Shown piece by piece: positions 42,230 through 54,124 of a stretch of 64,000 nucleotides of DNA. Both the position numbers and the translations under genes were made by a program. The DNA is from Ahaetulla prasina (taxonomy: Eukaryota > Chordata > Lepidosauria > Squamata > Colubridae), in NCBI RefSeq assembly GCF_028640845.1, contig NC_080546.1, positions 80,983,757-81,047,756 of the forward strand, in the 5' to 3' direction. Below the pieces are notes generated by a model, which was not told the DNA's origin, ran no database searches, and was given only the letters and a program-made list of their open reading frames with translations. Every line of letters begins with the position of its first letter. The stretch's first letter is position 1.

Positions 42230-42720
42230 ATATCATTCATGTACCAATAAAATAGGATAGGAGCCAAAATACATTTCTGCCTAACCCTATTAAGGTGCTA
42301 ATTTACTGAAAGCACCATTCATAGCAGATTTTTTCTATATAAAGGCTTGCTGAAATAGCGACGTCTGGTCTCCATATCCAAAGCCATAGTTTCTTGCAAA
42401 GTGTATCTATTAATTGAATCAAAAGCTGTGCTGAGAACTGTAAGAACTGTGAAGAAGCCTCACTTTTAGTGCATATTTGCTAATAAAACGACATTATTAA
42501 TGGTAGAACTATCAGTTCTAAAGCCTGATTGCTCTTCAGGGATTAAAGCTTTTCTAGTACCCAGTCCTTAATTGTAAGCGAAAGATATCTAGCGTACTAT
42601 TTTTGCCACAATGTAATTGAGGCTTATTTGTCTATAAATTGAGGGACTGTCAACTTTTTTGTAAATAAAAAGCATTGTGATGCTTTTGTAAGCATTCTAA
42701 TTACTGGAATACCACAGGTA
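42230..42720 (-). mobile_element. Degraded reverse transcriptase relic
   Basis: Minus strand shows LIPEEQSGFRTDSSTINNV, STAFDSINRYTL and CILAPILF in broken frames, RT fingers/palm motifs. Confidence 0.5.
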
Positions 42721-42756
42721 ATGCTCATACGTATAAGTAAACTTCCCAAGGGTGGG

Positions 42757-42987
42757 ACCACGGGTGCTATTCAGCAGGTTCTGACAGGTTCTGGAGAACC
42801 GGTAGCGGAAATTTCGAGTAATTCAGAGAACCGGCAAATATCACCTCTGGCTGGCCCCAGAGTGGGGTGGGAATGGGGATTTTGTAGTATCCATCCCCTG
42901 GAGTGAGGTAGGAATGGAGATTTTGCAGTATCCTTCCCCTGCCACGCCCATAGAACCGGTAGTAAAAAAAAATTGAATTCCACCGCT
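42757..42987 (-). mobile_element. hAT-like MITE, family M3
   Basis: Reverse copy: GGGTGCTATTCAGCAGGTTC ... TTGAATTCCACCGCTC. Confidence 0.7.
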
Positions 42988-43379
42988 CTTCAACAATTTT
43001 GGCAGAAATTTTTTTTTAATAAAGCCAGGGCTATATTAAATTTCACAGTCTGAATGATACATTTAATTGGTTGTACAAACACTGGAGGCCAACAGGGGTG
43101 AAATATTATAAGCAACAGCAGCTAATTATAAAATTCCTCCTTTTCTTTTTCATTTGAATCCATAAATTCTTAACTCAAAAATTCCTCCCACCCAAACGGC
43201 TGATATGGCTATGTCCAAGGAGAACCTGTGTTGTCTTGTTACACCTGTCACTGAGTGCAAAAAATTAGGCTAGGACTTTTAGTGCTAGATCAGACCAGAC
43301 CAAGGCCAAACATTTTGGGTTTTTCACCCAATTCCAATAGAAGAGAATAATAAAAAAACAATGATATTCTGTGTCTAGG

Positions 43380-44130
43380 TAAATCCATCAGTGCAAGCGA
43401 ATATGAGTTTGCTCCCTGTTTTTATATACAGCACCCTGCCCAAGTGGGGAGGGGTCACTTTAGTAGTGTTTTGATGAGCATATTGTTTTCTGCTCTTTTG
43501 TCTGGTGTTAATTCCTGCTTATCTGATTGTTGGTTGCAGAATATGCGTTCTGGTCTTTTTGATCCCTTCTTCATTTTTTAATTCTCTCTTCTGAGTGGTA
43601 CGTGGTTTATCTTTTATGTGTCTATTTGTGATTTGTCTCAGCGCCAAGCTTCCAGGAATTAGCTTAGTTAAGGCCTGCTCAGTTTCCCAGTTGAAGCCAT
43701 GGTCAAGTCTACCCACACATTGTGAAATTAATTTCATTGTTACTGCTAGTTGGTGTTTGTGGATGTGTTGTGCTGGTCTTCTGCCTTCCTATCCTACATA
43801 ATGACTGCTACAATCATTAAACTATATTTTGTAGATGACTCTGTTTTTTTTCTTCTTGAGTTATTGAATATTTTGGTTAACCTAAGATGTTTTTGAGGGT
43901 TTTAACTGGTTTGTGTGCTACGGTGATGCTGTGTGGTTGTAATAATCTGTTGGCTGCTTCTGAGATGTTTTTCATGTACGGTAGTGTTATCTTTTTCACA
44001 GCTTGTGTTGGTTGTGCTGTAGGGTGTTGAGTGGTTTTGATAAAGTTGCATGACTGTTTGTTTTGTTGGTGGATGTTCTCTAGTTGTTCCCTTTTTCTGA
44101 TGTGGCTGCAGTGCATTTCTCATCTCATGT
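43380..44130 (-). mobile_element. Possible Penelope-like retroelement relic
   Basis: Minus strand open pieces (CVGRLDHGFNWETEQAL, PHQKKGTTREHPPTKQ) look like a retroelement C-terminus. The resemblance to Penelope C-termini is weak. Confidence 0.3.
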
Positions 44131-44300
44131 TCTTACACTGCTCCATTTGAAAGAAGTTTGGTTGCCACTTTGCAATGGGACACTTAGTGCAGATTATTTT
44201 TTGATAGGTATCAAAGCTTTTTTTTTTATTCCAAGACCCAAGCTCTGCCTTTCCAGGGAATCTTTATGAAAGGTTACATGCCTGTACTATATCTTACATC

Positions 44301-44818
44301 CGGGGTAGTCAACCTTTTTATACCAGCGCCCACTTTTCTATCTCTGTTAGTAGTAAAATTTTCTAACCACCCACCGGTTCCACAGTAATGCACTGGGTAT
44401 TGTCGTCTGTGCATGCCTCTCGCACATCGTGGATTGGGTTTGGGGTGGGGGTGATGGCTACCAGCTCTGCTTGTCTGTTATAGCTGGGTGGTGTGGTGGG
44501 AGATGCACGAGCTATTCTGGGACGAGGCTCTTTTGTTTGCAGTCGCATTATAGTGCCATTTAGTTTCACTTACGTGACGTGAACTAAACTTATGTGCGGG
44601 CGATACAAATAGTATATTTTCAGAAATTTAAATTGTCACAGGGAATTTTATGTAAACCTAACGGGAATGTTTTTAAATAATGCTATGAAATTTTTTTAAA
44701 AAGTCAATTAAATTTAAAAAAAGGAAAGTGCTTCAGTATCGGACAAAACCCCTACCGCCCACCATGAAAGCTGGAATGCCCACTAGCGGGCGGTAGGGAC
44801 CAGGTTGACTATCACTGT
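44301..44818. mobile_element. hAT DNA transposon relic with 8-bp target duplication
   Basis: Ends GGGGTAGTCAACCTTTTTAT and CCAGGTTGACTATCACTGT are inverted; flanked by CTTACATC on both sides (44293-44300, 44819-44826). No transposase ORF. Confidence 0.85.
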
Positions 44819-44826
44819 CTTACATC

Positions 44827-45586
44827 TTCATTTTGGATTCCTCAATTAGGTATCTTCTCCATTACTGAGTCTTATAATTTGACAGCAGGGCTAGCTTCAT
44901 TTCACTTGTATCATCTGGTTGCTACAGAAATTATACTTTGCTGAAAACACTGATAAGCAAAAAGAATAACTCTCATAGTAAACATTGTGTCTGTTTATCC
45001 AACAAATACTTCAACTTATGATGAATAGCTTACAGTCAATACAACTAGCACAATTCTGCAAAAACATCATTATTATATTACTAGCAGTGCAGGATTTTCT
45101 TGTAGAAATATTTCCACATTACACAAACTACTTTGAGTTTTCTGGATAGTTATGGTAACAAAGTTGTCCTGAATCTAATACGATCAAATAGTTTAACAAT
45201 GTCCATCAATTGTAAACCCACAATAGCTACTGAGTAGCTGGAAAAAATGTTTCTTTCTAGATGGATTATACAGACGAAATTTAGAATGAAACCTACTGAT
45301 CCTTCATTAATTCCTTGAGCTTCCACGTTTCCAAATTGAATCATGAAATTCTGATTTGTAGAACCACAGTACATGATGGCATTCTTGTATTTTTTCCAGG
45401 GACAAAATTCAAGTTCTTAAACATGTCTGTTAAACACGGTTTATTTAAAAAAAAACACTGCCCAGAAAAAAACCTAGTTGTTATGAATAGTTTCCCATAT
45501 CTAATGGAATATCTAACATAACTCTGCCCATCATTTATTAATTTATCCTCAAGTATGAACACCTGAAAGGTTGTTTTTTTTAATCC
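44827..45586 (-). other. Unassigned stretch 3' of CNGA1, possible 3' UTR
   Basis: AT-rich unique sequence between the CNGA1 stop and a hAT element. I see no ORF or repeat of known family. It may include CNGA1 3' UTR. Confidence 0.3.
45534..45539 (-). terminator. Candidate poly(A) signal after CNGA1 stop
   Basis: AATAAA on the minus strand (TTTATT on plus), about 48 nt downstream of the CNGA1 stop codon. It would give a very short 3' UTR; a longer UTR using more distal signals is equally possible. Confidence 0.25.
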
Positions 45587-46983
45587 TTAATGACCAGATG
45601 TTCTCTGCAGTTCTTCTAAGTCTGACAAATCATACTCTAGGGATGGTTTCACAATGGTCTCCACTTGCCTTAACCTTATTTTTAATTTCTGCTGTGCAGC
45701 ACTATATTCAGCTAAAAGTTTAGCAAATCTTGTTTGTAAATTATCTAGCATTCCTTCTATTTGGCTAACCTTTTGCTCCAGGTTTTCCGTGTCTCTTTTC
45801 ATGTTTACTTCCTCTAAATCCAGTAGCCCATCTTTCATAAGGATTTGCTTTCCCTTCTCTTCCAACAAAGTTTTTGCCTCTGGATATTCTATTAAAGCTT
45901 CCATCAGGTCATCTTTACGCAGACAAAACAAATCTGAATAGCCAAGACTTCTAATATTAGCTGTCCTCCTATTTCCAGCTTTGCTACCTTTAATGTTAAG
46001 GATGCTAATCTCTCCAAAATAGCTGCCATCGCTAAGAACCACAAACTGAGTTATTCCATCATCAGCGACCACTGCCAGTTTTCCTTCTTTGATAATATAC
46101 ATTTCTCGCCCAATATCACCTTTCCGGCAGATATAATCGCCTGGACTATATACCTGAGGTTGTAGTTTCAAGACCAGCTCAACTAACAGACCGGCTTCAC
46201 AGTCTGAAAAAATCTGGACTTTTTTCAATGTCTCCAAATGAACATTAATAGCAATTTCTGCTCGTAATTTATCTGGAAGAAATTTCAAGACTTCTCTTTC
46301 GTCTACGGCCTTTTTATTTGTCCACAAATAATCAAACCACTTGATAACTCGTTTTTCTAAATCTTTGCTTACATTACGAAACTGCATATACTGCTTGATA
46401 GCATCAATCTTTGCTTGAAATTCCTCCCGGGCAGCATTCATATTAGAGATCATAGATCCAATATTACCAACAATAGTAGCGAAGATTAATACACCGACCA
46501 AGAAATCAACAACAACAAACCAATACTCAATATCTTGAACAGGAGGGGGTGTTTCACCAATAGTTGTCAGAGTCAGTGTTGACCAGTAAAGGCTATACAC
46601 ATATTTTCTAGCGAGCCTGCCAAATTCAGGATGAGTAACATTGGGATAGACCCACGTGTCTGTTCCAAAGCCAATCGCTTTTGAGAGGGAGAAATATATA
46701 CAAGCATTCCAGTGGATGATAATTATAATGTACATGACAAGATTAGAGATTCTGAAGATATTTGGATAACTTGTCCTCATTTCTGTTTGCTGGAAGAATT
46801 CAAACATACGTGATATTCTAAGTAATCTGTTTATTCTTATTTCTGGGTAATTCAGTCCAAATTTGAAGTAAAGTAGATCAGTTGGCAGGATGGACAGCAG
46901 ATCTAATTTGAATTGTGATGTTTGCTTGTATCTTTTCTTGAGCTTAGATTTTTCTTTCACCAACAAGCCTTGCTCCAAGTAAC
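45587..46983 (-). CDS. CNGA1: CNGA1 last exon: S3-S6, pore, C-linker, CNBD, coiled coil, stop
   Basis: Large terminal coding exon (1397 bp) with acceptor TTCAG. Stop codon TAA is the complement of 45587-45589. Counting from LEQGLL as residue 1: S4-type stretch [15 protein letters not shown] about 48-62, S5 about 80-100, pore helix and filter [11 protein letters not shown] about 126-136 with the GET selectivity Glu, S6 about 149-171 ([17 protein letters not shown]), C-linker about 171-250, cyclic-nucleotide-binding domain about 260-345 with the phosphate-binding segment YFGEISILN and NRRTANI, and a C-terminal leucine-zipper-like helix about 368-412 ([17 protein letters not shown]). The protein conducts Na/Ca when cGMP binds in photoreceptor outer segments. 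Intact, no frameshifts. Confidence 0.97.
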
Positions 46984-47560
46984 CTGAAGCAAAGTGTAAG
47001 CAATTCTTTATTGTACAAATCTGTTTTTAACGGATGACAAGAGGTTAACAGAATGTATTATTAAACCATTATCTATAACTAGAGGCATCTCTCGTCGTTT
47101 TTGCAAGTAGTCAGAATTTTGACCCTTTCCAGTTCACACTTAAAACTAAAATGCGAAGAACCAAACCAACATTTAGAAATTTATCATCTTTTTTCTCCAA
47201 CAGCACTTTGTTAGGACAGTGAACTTCCATGAAACTTTATCACACTTAAAATTCTGAATTAACTTCTTAATCTGATTGTTCATTATATAAAATTGCGCGG
47301 AAACACTGCTAAGTTCTTTTTATATTTTTATGCAGGGCTTACAGTTTTCCCATAACTTCAAAACCAAGAAACTAAGCACCTCTTTCAAACTAGGATTTGG
47401 CCTTGGTTTGTGATAATTGGGAATTTGGAAGACCACCTGTTTCCTATTTCTATCCAGCATTATGGATAATTAAGATATTCATCCCCAGAAATTAAAAAAT
47501 GGGGATCTGAAATTTATTGTTTTTATTTAGTTCCTATCTTAATTTTATTTTTAATACTCA
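46984..47560 (-). other. CNGA1 intron, nothing recognised
   Basis: AT-rich unique sequence upstream of the last exon. Confidence 0.4.
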
Positions 47561-47569
47561 ACATACCTA

Positions 47570-47760
47570 ATACTCCCTCCTCCTATTTCCCCCAAAACAG
47601 CAACTGTGTGAAGTGGTTTGGGCTGAGAATGAGTGACTGCTTGCCCAGCTAGCATTCATCCTTAGGATTGGACTAGAACTCACGGTCTCCTAGTTTTTAG
47701 CCAGTGGTTAAGGCACTGAAACTAGTCTCCGAGTTTCAGCGCCTTAACCACTGAATGAAA
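47570..47760 (-). mobile_element. SINE relic with inverted tRNA-like ends
   Basis: GGACTAGAACTCACGGTCTCC resembles a reversed B box; TGGTTAAGGC and GCCTTAACCA lie inverted 30 bp apart. Confidence 0.45.
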
Positions 47761-47999
47761 CTGTGTGTTCTTTTTTCTTTTTTTTTTGTGGTAAGAAATG
47801 AGATTCTGGATCTAGCTAATTTTAAAAATTTCCTCATAAAATACATCTCAAACTGTTCCACATTAAAAATAAACACATTCAAATAGAATTCACAAAAAAT
47901 GCATAAGGTATATTGAATGTATATGGATAAATATCTAGCGCATAAGTGCTATTGAATTTTTGAATATTGAATATTGAATATTTGAATTTTTGAATATTG

Positions 48000-48571
48000 C
48001 TGTGAAAATATTTACAGACCCCTCACATCCTGGACATAAACTGTTTCAACTCCTACCCTCAAAACGACGCTATAGAGCGCTACATACCAGAACAATTAGA
48101 CACAAGAACAGTTTCTTCCTGAACGCCATCATTCTGCTAAACAAATAATTTGCGCAACACTGTCAAACTATTTACTAAATCTGCACTACTATTAATCTTC
48201 TCATCGCTCTCATCATCCATCTCCTTGCACTTATGACTGTAACTTTATTGCTTGTATCCTTACGATTTATACGGATATTGTTTCCTGATTGCTTATTTGT
48301 AGCCTATGACTATCATTAAGTGTATCATTAAGTGTTAAATTTGTACCCTATGACTATCATTAAGTGTTGTAAGTGTTGTACCTTGATGAAGGTATCTTTT
48401 CTTTTATGGACACTGAGAGCATCTGCACCAGGACAAATTCCTTGTGTGTCCAATCACACTTGGCCAATAAAAAATTCTATTCTATTCTATTCTATTCTAT
48501 TCTATTCTATTCTATTCTATTCTATTCTATTCTATTCTATTCTATTCTATTCTATTCTATTCTATTCTATT
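48000..48571 (+). mobile_element. CR1-L3-like 3' end with long (ATTCT)n
   Basis: TGAAAATATTTACAGACCCC ... CACTTGGCCAATAAAAAATTCT followed by about 19 ATTCT units (48475-48571). Contains a short internal duplication of TATGACTATCATTAAGTGT. Confidence 0.88.
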
Positions 48572-48997
48572 GAAAGTTGATTTCTGGATACATGTGTCCA
48601 TTCAGAGATACCTGCAAGGTAGAGGACAAAAAACTCAAGATGGCAGCCACAAACATGCAGTCGTATCTGGAAAAGAAGGATGTGGTTTTGATTGCACAAT
48701 TGTGATCTCCAGCTTGATTTTTTTGGACCACTGTGGACCCTCTGTTTCATTTCTATATCTTGGAGATGCTGTTTAGCCAGTTGAAATACCAGTTTGATTA
48801 AATATGCAAACAATAGCTCAGGTAAAATTTATTTAAACACCAATGCCTAGAATGAACGTTATTACAAAAAGATGATTAAACTATTTCTCGTTCTTGGTTT
48901 TCCTGTGCACAGTGACAAAATAACAAAAACTGAAAGTTCTACTGGAATTTAGATAGGAAGGGAAAAAAGGCACGAATACTTGGCAATTGGCATTACA

Positions 48998-49390
48998 GGT
49001 AGTCCTCAAGTTACGACCAAAATTGAGTCCAAAATTTATGTTGCTAAGTGAAAATGTGTTAAGTGAGTTTTGCCTCACCATACAACTTTTCTGGCCACGT
49101 TTGTTAAGTGAATCCCTGCAGTTGTTAAATTAGTAACCAGGTTGTTAAGTGAATCTGGTTTCCCTATGGACTTTGCTTGTCAGAATGTGGCAAAAATGGT
49201 CACATGACCCCGGGACACTGCAACCGTCATAAATGTGAGTCAATTGTCAAGAATCTGAATGTAAATCATGTGACCATGGGGATGCTGCCACGGTCATAAG
49301 TCTGAAAAATGGTCATAAGTCATTTCTTTCAGTGCTGTTGTAACTTGGGACGGTCACTAAGTGAACAGTTGTAAGTCGAGGACCACCTGC
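48998..49390 (+). mobile_element. Family M1 DNA element
   Basis: GGTAGTCCTCAAGTTACGACC ... TAAGTCGAGGACCACC. Confidence 0.75.
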
Positions 49391-49394
49391 ATAT

Positions 49395-49630
49395 TTATGA
49401 GAGCTGTACTGTCCCGGAGTCACGTGATCGCTATCTGGAAACTTCCTTTGCTTCCGATAAGCAAAGTCAATGAGAAAAGCCAGATTTCCTTAATGACTGC
49501 AATTTAACAGCTGCAACGATTTGCTTAATTGTGGCAAGAAAAGGTCGTAAAATGAGATGCAGCTCATTCAATAACTGCCTCGCTTAGCAACAGAAATGTG
49601 GGGCTCGATTGTGGTCACAAGTTGAGGAAT
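49395..49630 (-). mobile_element. Family M1 DNA element, reverse half
   Basis: GGAGTCACGTGATCGCTATC ... GTGGTCACAAGTTGAGGA; adjacent to a forward copy, giving a large imperfect palindrome. Confidence 0.65.
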
Positions 49631-49689
49631 ATATGTATCATTGTACCAATTTTCAAGCGCGCAACAGAGACAACAGAACACACTCTTAC

Positions 49690-49796
49690 CTGTCCTCGTC
49701 CGCACAAACATGTCAGCGATATAAATAAAATCTGCAGAATAGTCCAAAATCAACCACATCTCTACATTGTTGTGATTAAGTTCATCAAAACAGGCC
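49690..49796 (-). CDS. CNGA1: CNGA1 exon: S2-S3 region
   Basis: 107 bp exon (1+105+1), acceptor CTCAG, donor GTAAGA. Encodes [18 protein letters not shown] then [18 protein letters not shown], covering the S1-S2 loop, S2 and its intracellular edge. The final split Gly codon leads into YLEQGLL of the last exon. MFVRTRTG is strongly conserved in the CNGA family. Confidence 0.96.
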
Positions 49797-50199
49797 CTGA
49801 GTAAGAACAAATGACACCAGAAATTTAAAATTAAGCATCAAATATCATCATCAACAACAGCAGCTATTCGTTTCGGTGGAACTGAGGAGTGACTGCGTGG
49901 CAATTTAGGAAGAGATTCTGGAGAGGAGTTGCAATTGCAAACTTAATGGGCCACAAAATTTGATTGTGTAGCGTAGCCGTTCTACTTTATCTGTTAAAAG
50001 AGAATGAAGATTTGCGTATCCCTGCAAATTTCTCCTGCTTTGCAGAAAAACTGATAGCATTCCATTGATAAAGTTCAGATCTATTGTAGCAGAATAGAAA
50101 GAACATTGTTAGTCTACATTGGCACCTTTTCCAACTAACAAATTTTAGTAAAAGCTTTTGTCAGCTGCAGTTGGACAATCAATTAAATATGAGCCAGCA

Positions 50200-51270
50200 A
50201 CCAAAAAAGCCAATGCAATCCTAAATTGCATTAACAGAGGGACTGAATCAAGATCATGTACTAATACCACTCTATAAAGCCTTAGTAAGACCACATTTGG
50301 AATACCGCATCCAGTTCTGGTCACCACACTATAAAAAAGATGTTGAAACTCTAGAAAGAGTGCAGAGAAGAGCAACAAAGATGAAAAGGGGTCTGGAGGC
50401 TAAAACTATATATTTAGAAGAACTGGGCATGTCTAGTCTAATGAAAAGAACGACCAGGGCTGACATGATAGCAGTGTTCCAATATTTGAGGGGTTGCCAA
50501 AAAGCAGGGGTCAACCTATTTTCCGAAGCAGCGAAGGCTAGGCAAGGAACAATGGAAGGAAACTGACCGCGGAGAGATTCAACCTAGAAATAAGGAGAAA
50601 TTTTCCGATATCGTGTTTCCGATACGACTCAATCTTGCTCAGTCCTAGCATGATTTTTCCAGATGCTCGTAATATAAGTCCTACCCCAAAAATAAGCCCC
50701 AGTTAAGATCGCCAGCTAGATGGACACATTTCCCTGAAAATAAGACCTAACCAGAAAATAAGCCCTAATGTATCTTTTGGAGCAAAAATTAACATAAGAC
50801 CGGGTCTTATTTTTGGGGAAACACAATGGTAAGAACAATCAATCAATGGAACAGCTTGCCTTCAGTAGTTGCGGGTGCTTCATCACTGGAAGCTTACAAG
50901 AAGAGACTACACAGCCACTTGTCAGAAATGGTATAAGGTCTCCTTTTTTTTTAAATTTACATTTATATCCCGCCCTTCTCCGAAGACTCAGGGTGGCTTA
51001 CAATGTATAAGGCAATAGTCTCATTCTATTTGTATATTTACAAAGTCAGCTTATTGCCCCCCCAACAATCTGGGTCCTCATTTTACCTACCTTATAAAGG
51101 ATGGAAGGCTGAGTCAACCTCGGGCCGGGCTTGAACCTGCAGTAATTGCAGGCTGCTGTGTTCTAATAACAGGCTTCTAACAGCCTGAGCTATTCATGGC
51201 CCTGAGCTATTCTTGAGCCAAGGGTTGGACTAGATGACATACAAGGTCCTTCCAACTCTGTTATTCTGTA
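50200..51270 (+). mobile_element. CR1 LINE 3' end with two nested insertions
   Basis: Reads LVRPHLEYRIQFWSPHY, ERVQRRATKMKRGLE, TRADMIAVFQYLRGC; 3' end GGACTAGATGACATACAAGG. Interrupted by a MITE at about 50695-50830 (CCCCAAAAATAAG ... CTTATTTTTGGGG) and by SINE-A at 50943-51210. Confidence 0.85.
50943..51210 (-). mobile_element. tRNA-derived SINE, family A
   Basis: Reverse copy nested in CR1; almost identical to 12235-12490. Confidence 0.78.
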
Positions 51271-51534
51271 TTCATGGTAGAATGGCTAGCCAATGTAGGG
51301 TTTAAATTGGGATGAGGTGGGGTATGTGTGTGTTAAGGAAGTGGAGATTAGGTCGATTATGCAAATCCTGGTTGTTTGAAACCTTCTGAGTTTCTCAAAG
51401 CTACATGAGTTGCTTTGGAGAAGCAGGATTTTAACAGCACCATCAAGTGGCAAATTATTGAATTCAGATAAAGGAAAAGGCTTGGCAGGCACTACCTAGG
51501 ATTTATGAAAATCAATAGACATTGGGGCTTATAG

Positions 51535-52115
51535 GAGGGGTGAAATGCTCCTGGTTCGGACCGGATCGCTTGATCCGATAGCGATGGTGGCAGGTGGTTC
51601 AGAGAACTAGTAGCAAAAATCCCTGCCCACCCCCATGCCCAGCTGAGCCGCACGATCATCAGAGGTTTTTTTTTCCTTTTACTTTTAAAAGCATTTTTTC
51701 TTTGGCCGAAAAAATGCTTTTAAAAGTAAAAAGAAAGCCTCTGATGATCGTGTTACTCAGCTGGGATCATCAGAGCCTTTTAAAAGCATTTTTTCTACAA
51801 CCTCTTCAGCCGAAAAGGCTCTGACGATCCCAGCTAAGTTGCCTGATTGTCAAAGGCTTTTTTTTTCTTTTAAAGGCAAAAAAATGCATTTAAAATAAAA
51901 CAAAAGCCTCTGACGATCAGGCATCTCATCTGGGATCATCAGAGCCTTTTAAAAGCATTTTTTTACAACCTCTTCAGCTGGAACCAGGAGCATTTGTAGA
52001 AAAAATGCTTTTAAAAGAAAAAAAAAAAGTTGGCCACTCCCACTCTGTCACATTAACCCACCAAGCCCCACCCACAGAACCGGTAGTAACAAATTTTACA
52101 TTTCATCCAATTTTA
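51535..52115. mobile_element. MITE, family M2
   Basis: GGGGTGAAATGCTCCTGGTT ... GTAACAAATTTTACATTTCA with internal CTTTTAAAAGCATTTTTT inverted blocks. Confidence 0.7.
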
Positions 52116-52826
52116 CATTTCAGATTTCAGTTACTATATTCACAAGCCAACATCAGCTTCGCATGTTAATTACAAGCCTCGGATAAACCTCTAAGCAGGG
52201 GAAGAAGGTGCTATTCCTATTTAAATTAACCTTCCTTGAAACATGGGATGTTACATAATTTAAAAGTTTGAACGTTCAGCAAATGACAATTTATAAAACC
52301 TTTTTGGAATCTTTGAACAGTCTACGTACATTTTGTCAGCAGCCATCCGAGTGGCTGTTGGGTATTCTTATGTGAATATCCTTATTCCCGTATTGCAGAC
52401 TTGAGAACAATATACATTTTACACTCTGTTACTGTAAGTTGTTATTTTGCCGAGACCTCCATTGTTTGGCAAGATGTTTCTTAAACCGCAACCCTGGACA
52501 ACCAATATTTTCTCGATGAACTTAACTGCCTTCGTGGTAGGATCGCATTTTCTGCTTATTTATTTATTAAATGTGCATGCCACACAATTCCCAACAACTC
52601 TGAATAGCTTACAGAGGAAAACGGCTTCAAAGAATGCAACAAGAATTAAAAATAAAGATTAAGAAAGAAAGAAGTTCTTTCCCTGTTTAAAGCAACCAAT
52701 TGCTTTGACGGGTAACAATTATGGGAGTTAAAGCTCACGAGAGTTGAATGATGCCAAGTTGGGAAGCTGAGTTTAAGAAACAGCAACACTTCTAATATTT
52801 CCAGTTTTTGTATAATGTTACAATAC
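52116..52826 (-). other. CNGA1 intron, nothing recognised
   Basis: Unique sequence downstream of the S1 exon; no supported feature. Confidence 0.4.
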
Positions 52827-52934
52827 CTAGCGATGATCATCGTCCAATTGTACATGACAGGCAACGTGATGCAGAACAGCCAGTTGTAATAAAGGTTTCC
52901 AGAGGGATCAATGACAAATATTTCTTTCTTCCCC
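52827..52934 (-). CDS. CNGA1: CNGA1 exon: S1 region
   Basis: 108 bp exon (1+105+2), acceptor TTCAG, donor GTATTG. Encodes [18 protein letters not shown] then [17 protein letters not shown], the end of the charged N-terminal tail and S1. [25 protein letters not shown] is a signature stretch of vertebrate CNGA1. The split Arg codon joins the next exon. Confidence 0.96.
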
Positions 52935-53134
52935 CTGAAGAGGTAAGCATAAGGAAAAATCATCCATTCATACATTAACCGTTCATACAAAATGGTGGCC
53001 CAAGTTGAAACAGAAGTGATTTCACTGAATCAACTCTTTCTTAGAAATCTCTACAATTTAACTTTGGCTCCAGGTGTTGCATAATGAAAATATTCTGTTT
53101 GGATGCCAAGATATAGGTAGTTATCTATAATTGC

Positions 53135-53610
53135 TACCAACCTGCCTTCCATTGAGGACCTGTATACTGCACGAATCAAAAGAGGGTCGTGAAAATATTT
53201 ACAGATCCCTCACATCCTGGACATAAACTGTTTCAACTCCTACCCTCAAAACGACGCTATAGAGCACTGCACACCAGAACAACTAGACACAAGAACAGGT
53301 TTTTCCCGAAGGCCATCACTCTGCTAAACAAATAATTCCCTCAACACTGTCAAACTATTTACTAAATCTGCACTACTATTAATCTTCTCATCGTTCCCAT
53401 CACCAATCTCTTTCCACTTATGACTGTATGACTGTAACTTTGTTGCTGGTAATCCTTATGATTTATATTGATATATTGACCATCATTTGTGTTGTAAATG
53501 TTGTACCTTGATGAAGGTATCTTTTCTTTTGTGCACACTAAGAGCATATGCACCAAGACAAATTCCTTGTGTGTCCAATCACACTTGGCCAATAAATAAA
53601 TTCTAATTCT
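53135..53610 (+). mobile_element. CR1-L3-like LINE 3' end
   Basis: CAACCTGCCTTCCATTGAGG through CACTTGGCCAATAAATAAATTCT; a short degenerate ATTCT tail. Confidence 0.85.
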
Positions 53611-53654
53611 AATTCTAAATTCTATGTTATTGCTAGGGAGTTGAACTAGAACAG

Positions 53655-54120
53655 AGTTCCCCAATTTTCTGGTTTTGCGGATGAGTGACGGGGTGGTGGT
53701 GGAAGATCGGATGGTTCCATGTAAGTGGCAGGCAAGCATGCATATGCGCAGCTCCATTTTCATACCCGCCACTTGCGCAAATCCTCGCTGGCTCTTTGTG
53801 CAGGTGAGATGTGCTTGCATACACACTCGCCCACCACTTCCGCAGCCCGGTTCTGAATGGTTCGAGGCTCAGTAGTGGGCCGTGGGCCGTGGATTGAGGC
53901 CCTCTGAAAATAGAAGACCTCCAAGGTCCCTTCCAGCTCTATGATACTGTGACGATAGACTGTAGAAAGAGTTTTCAAGTTACAGCAGCAATGGGGGCTG
54001 GAATTTCTATTGCTAAGTGGCAGAGTTGTAAAGTTCAATGTCCCATGACCACCACATCATTTAGCAGCAGCAAAACCAGCATTCTGCATGGCCATTATTA
54101 ACTGAATCCCACCAGTTGTT
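53655..54120. mobile_element. Two degraded MITEs
   Basis: 53655-53900 starts AGAGTTCCCCAATTTTCTGG and is GC-rich with palindromic ACTCGCCC/CCCGCCAC pieces. 53955-54120 resembles family M1 (TTTCAAGTTACAGC, TTCTATTGCTAAGTGGC). Confidence 0.4.
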
Positions 54121-54124
54121 AGTC

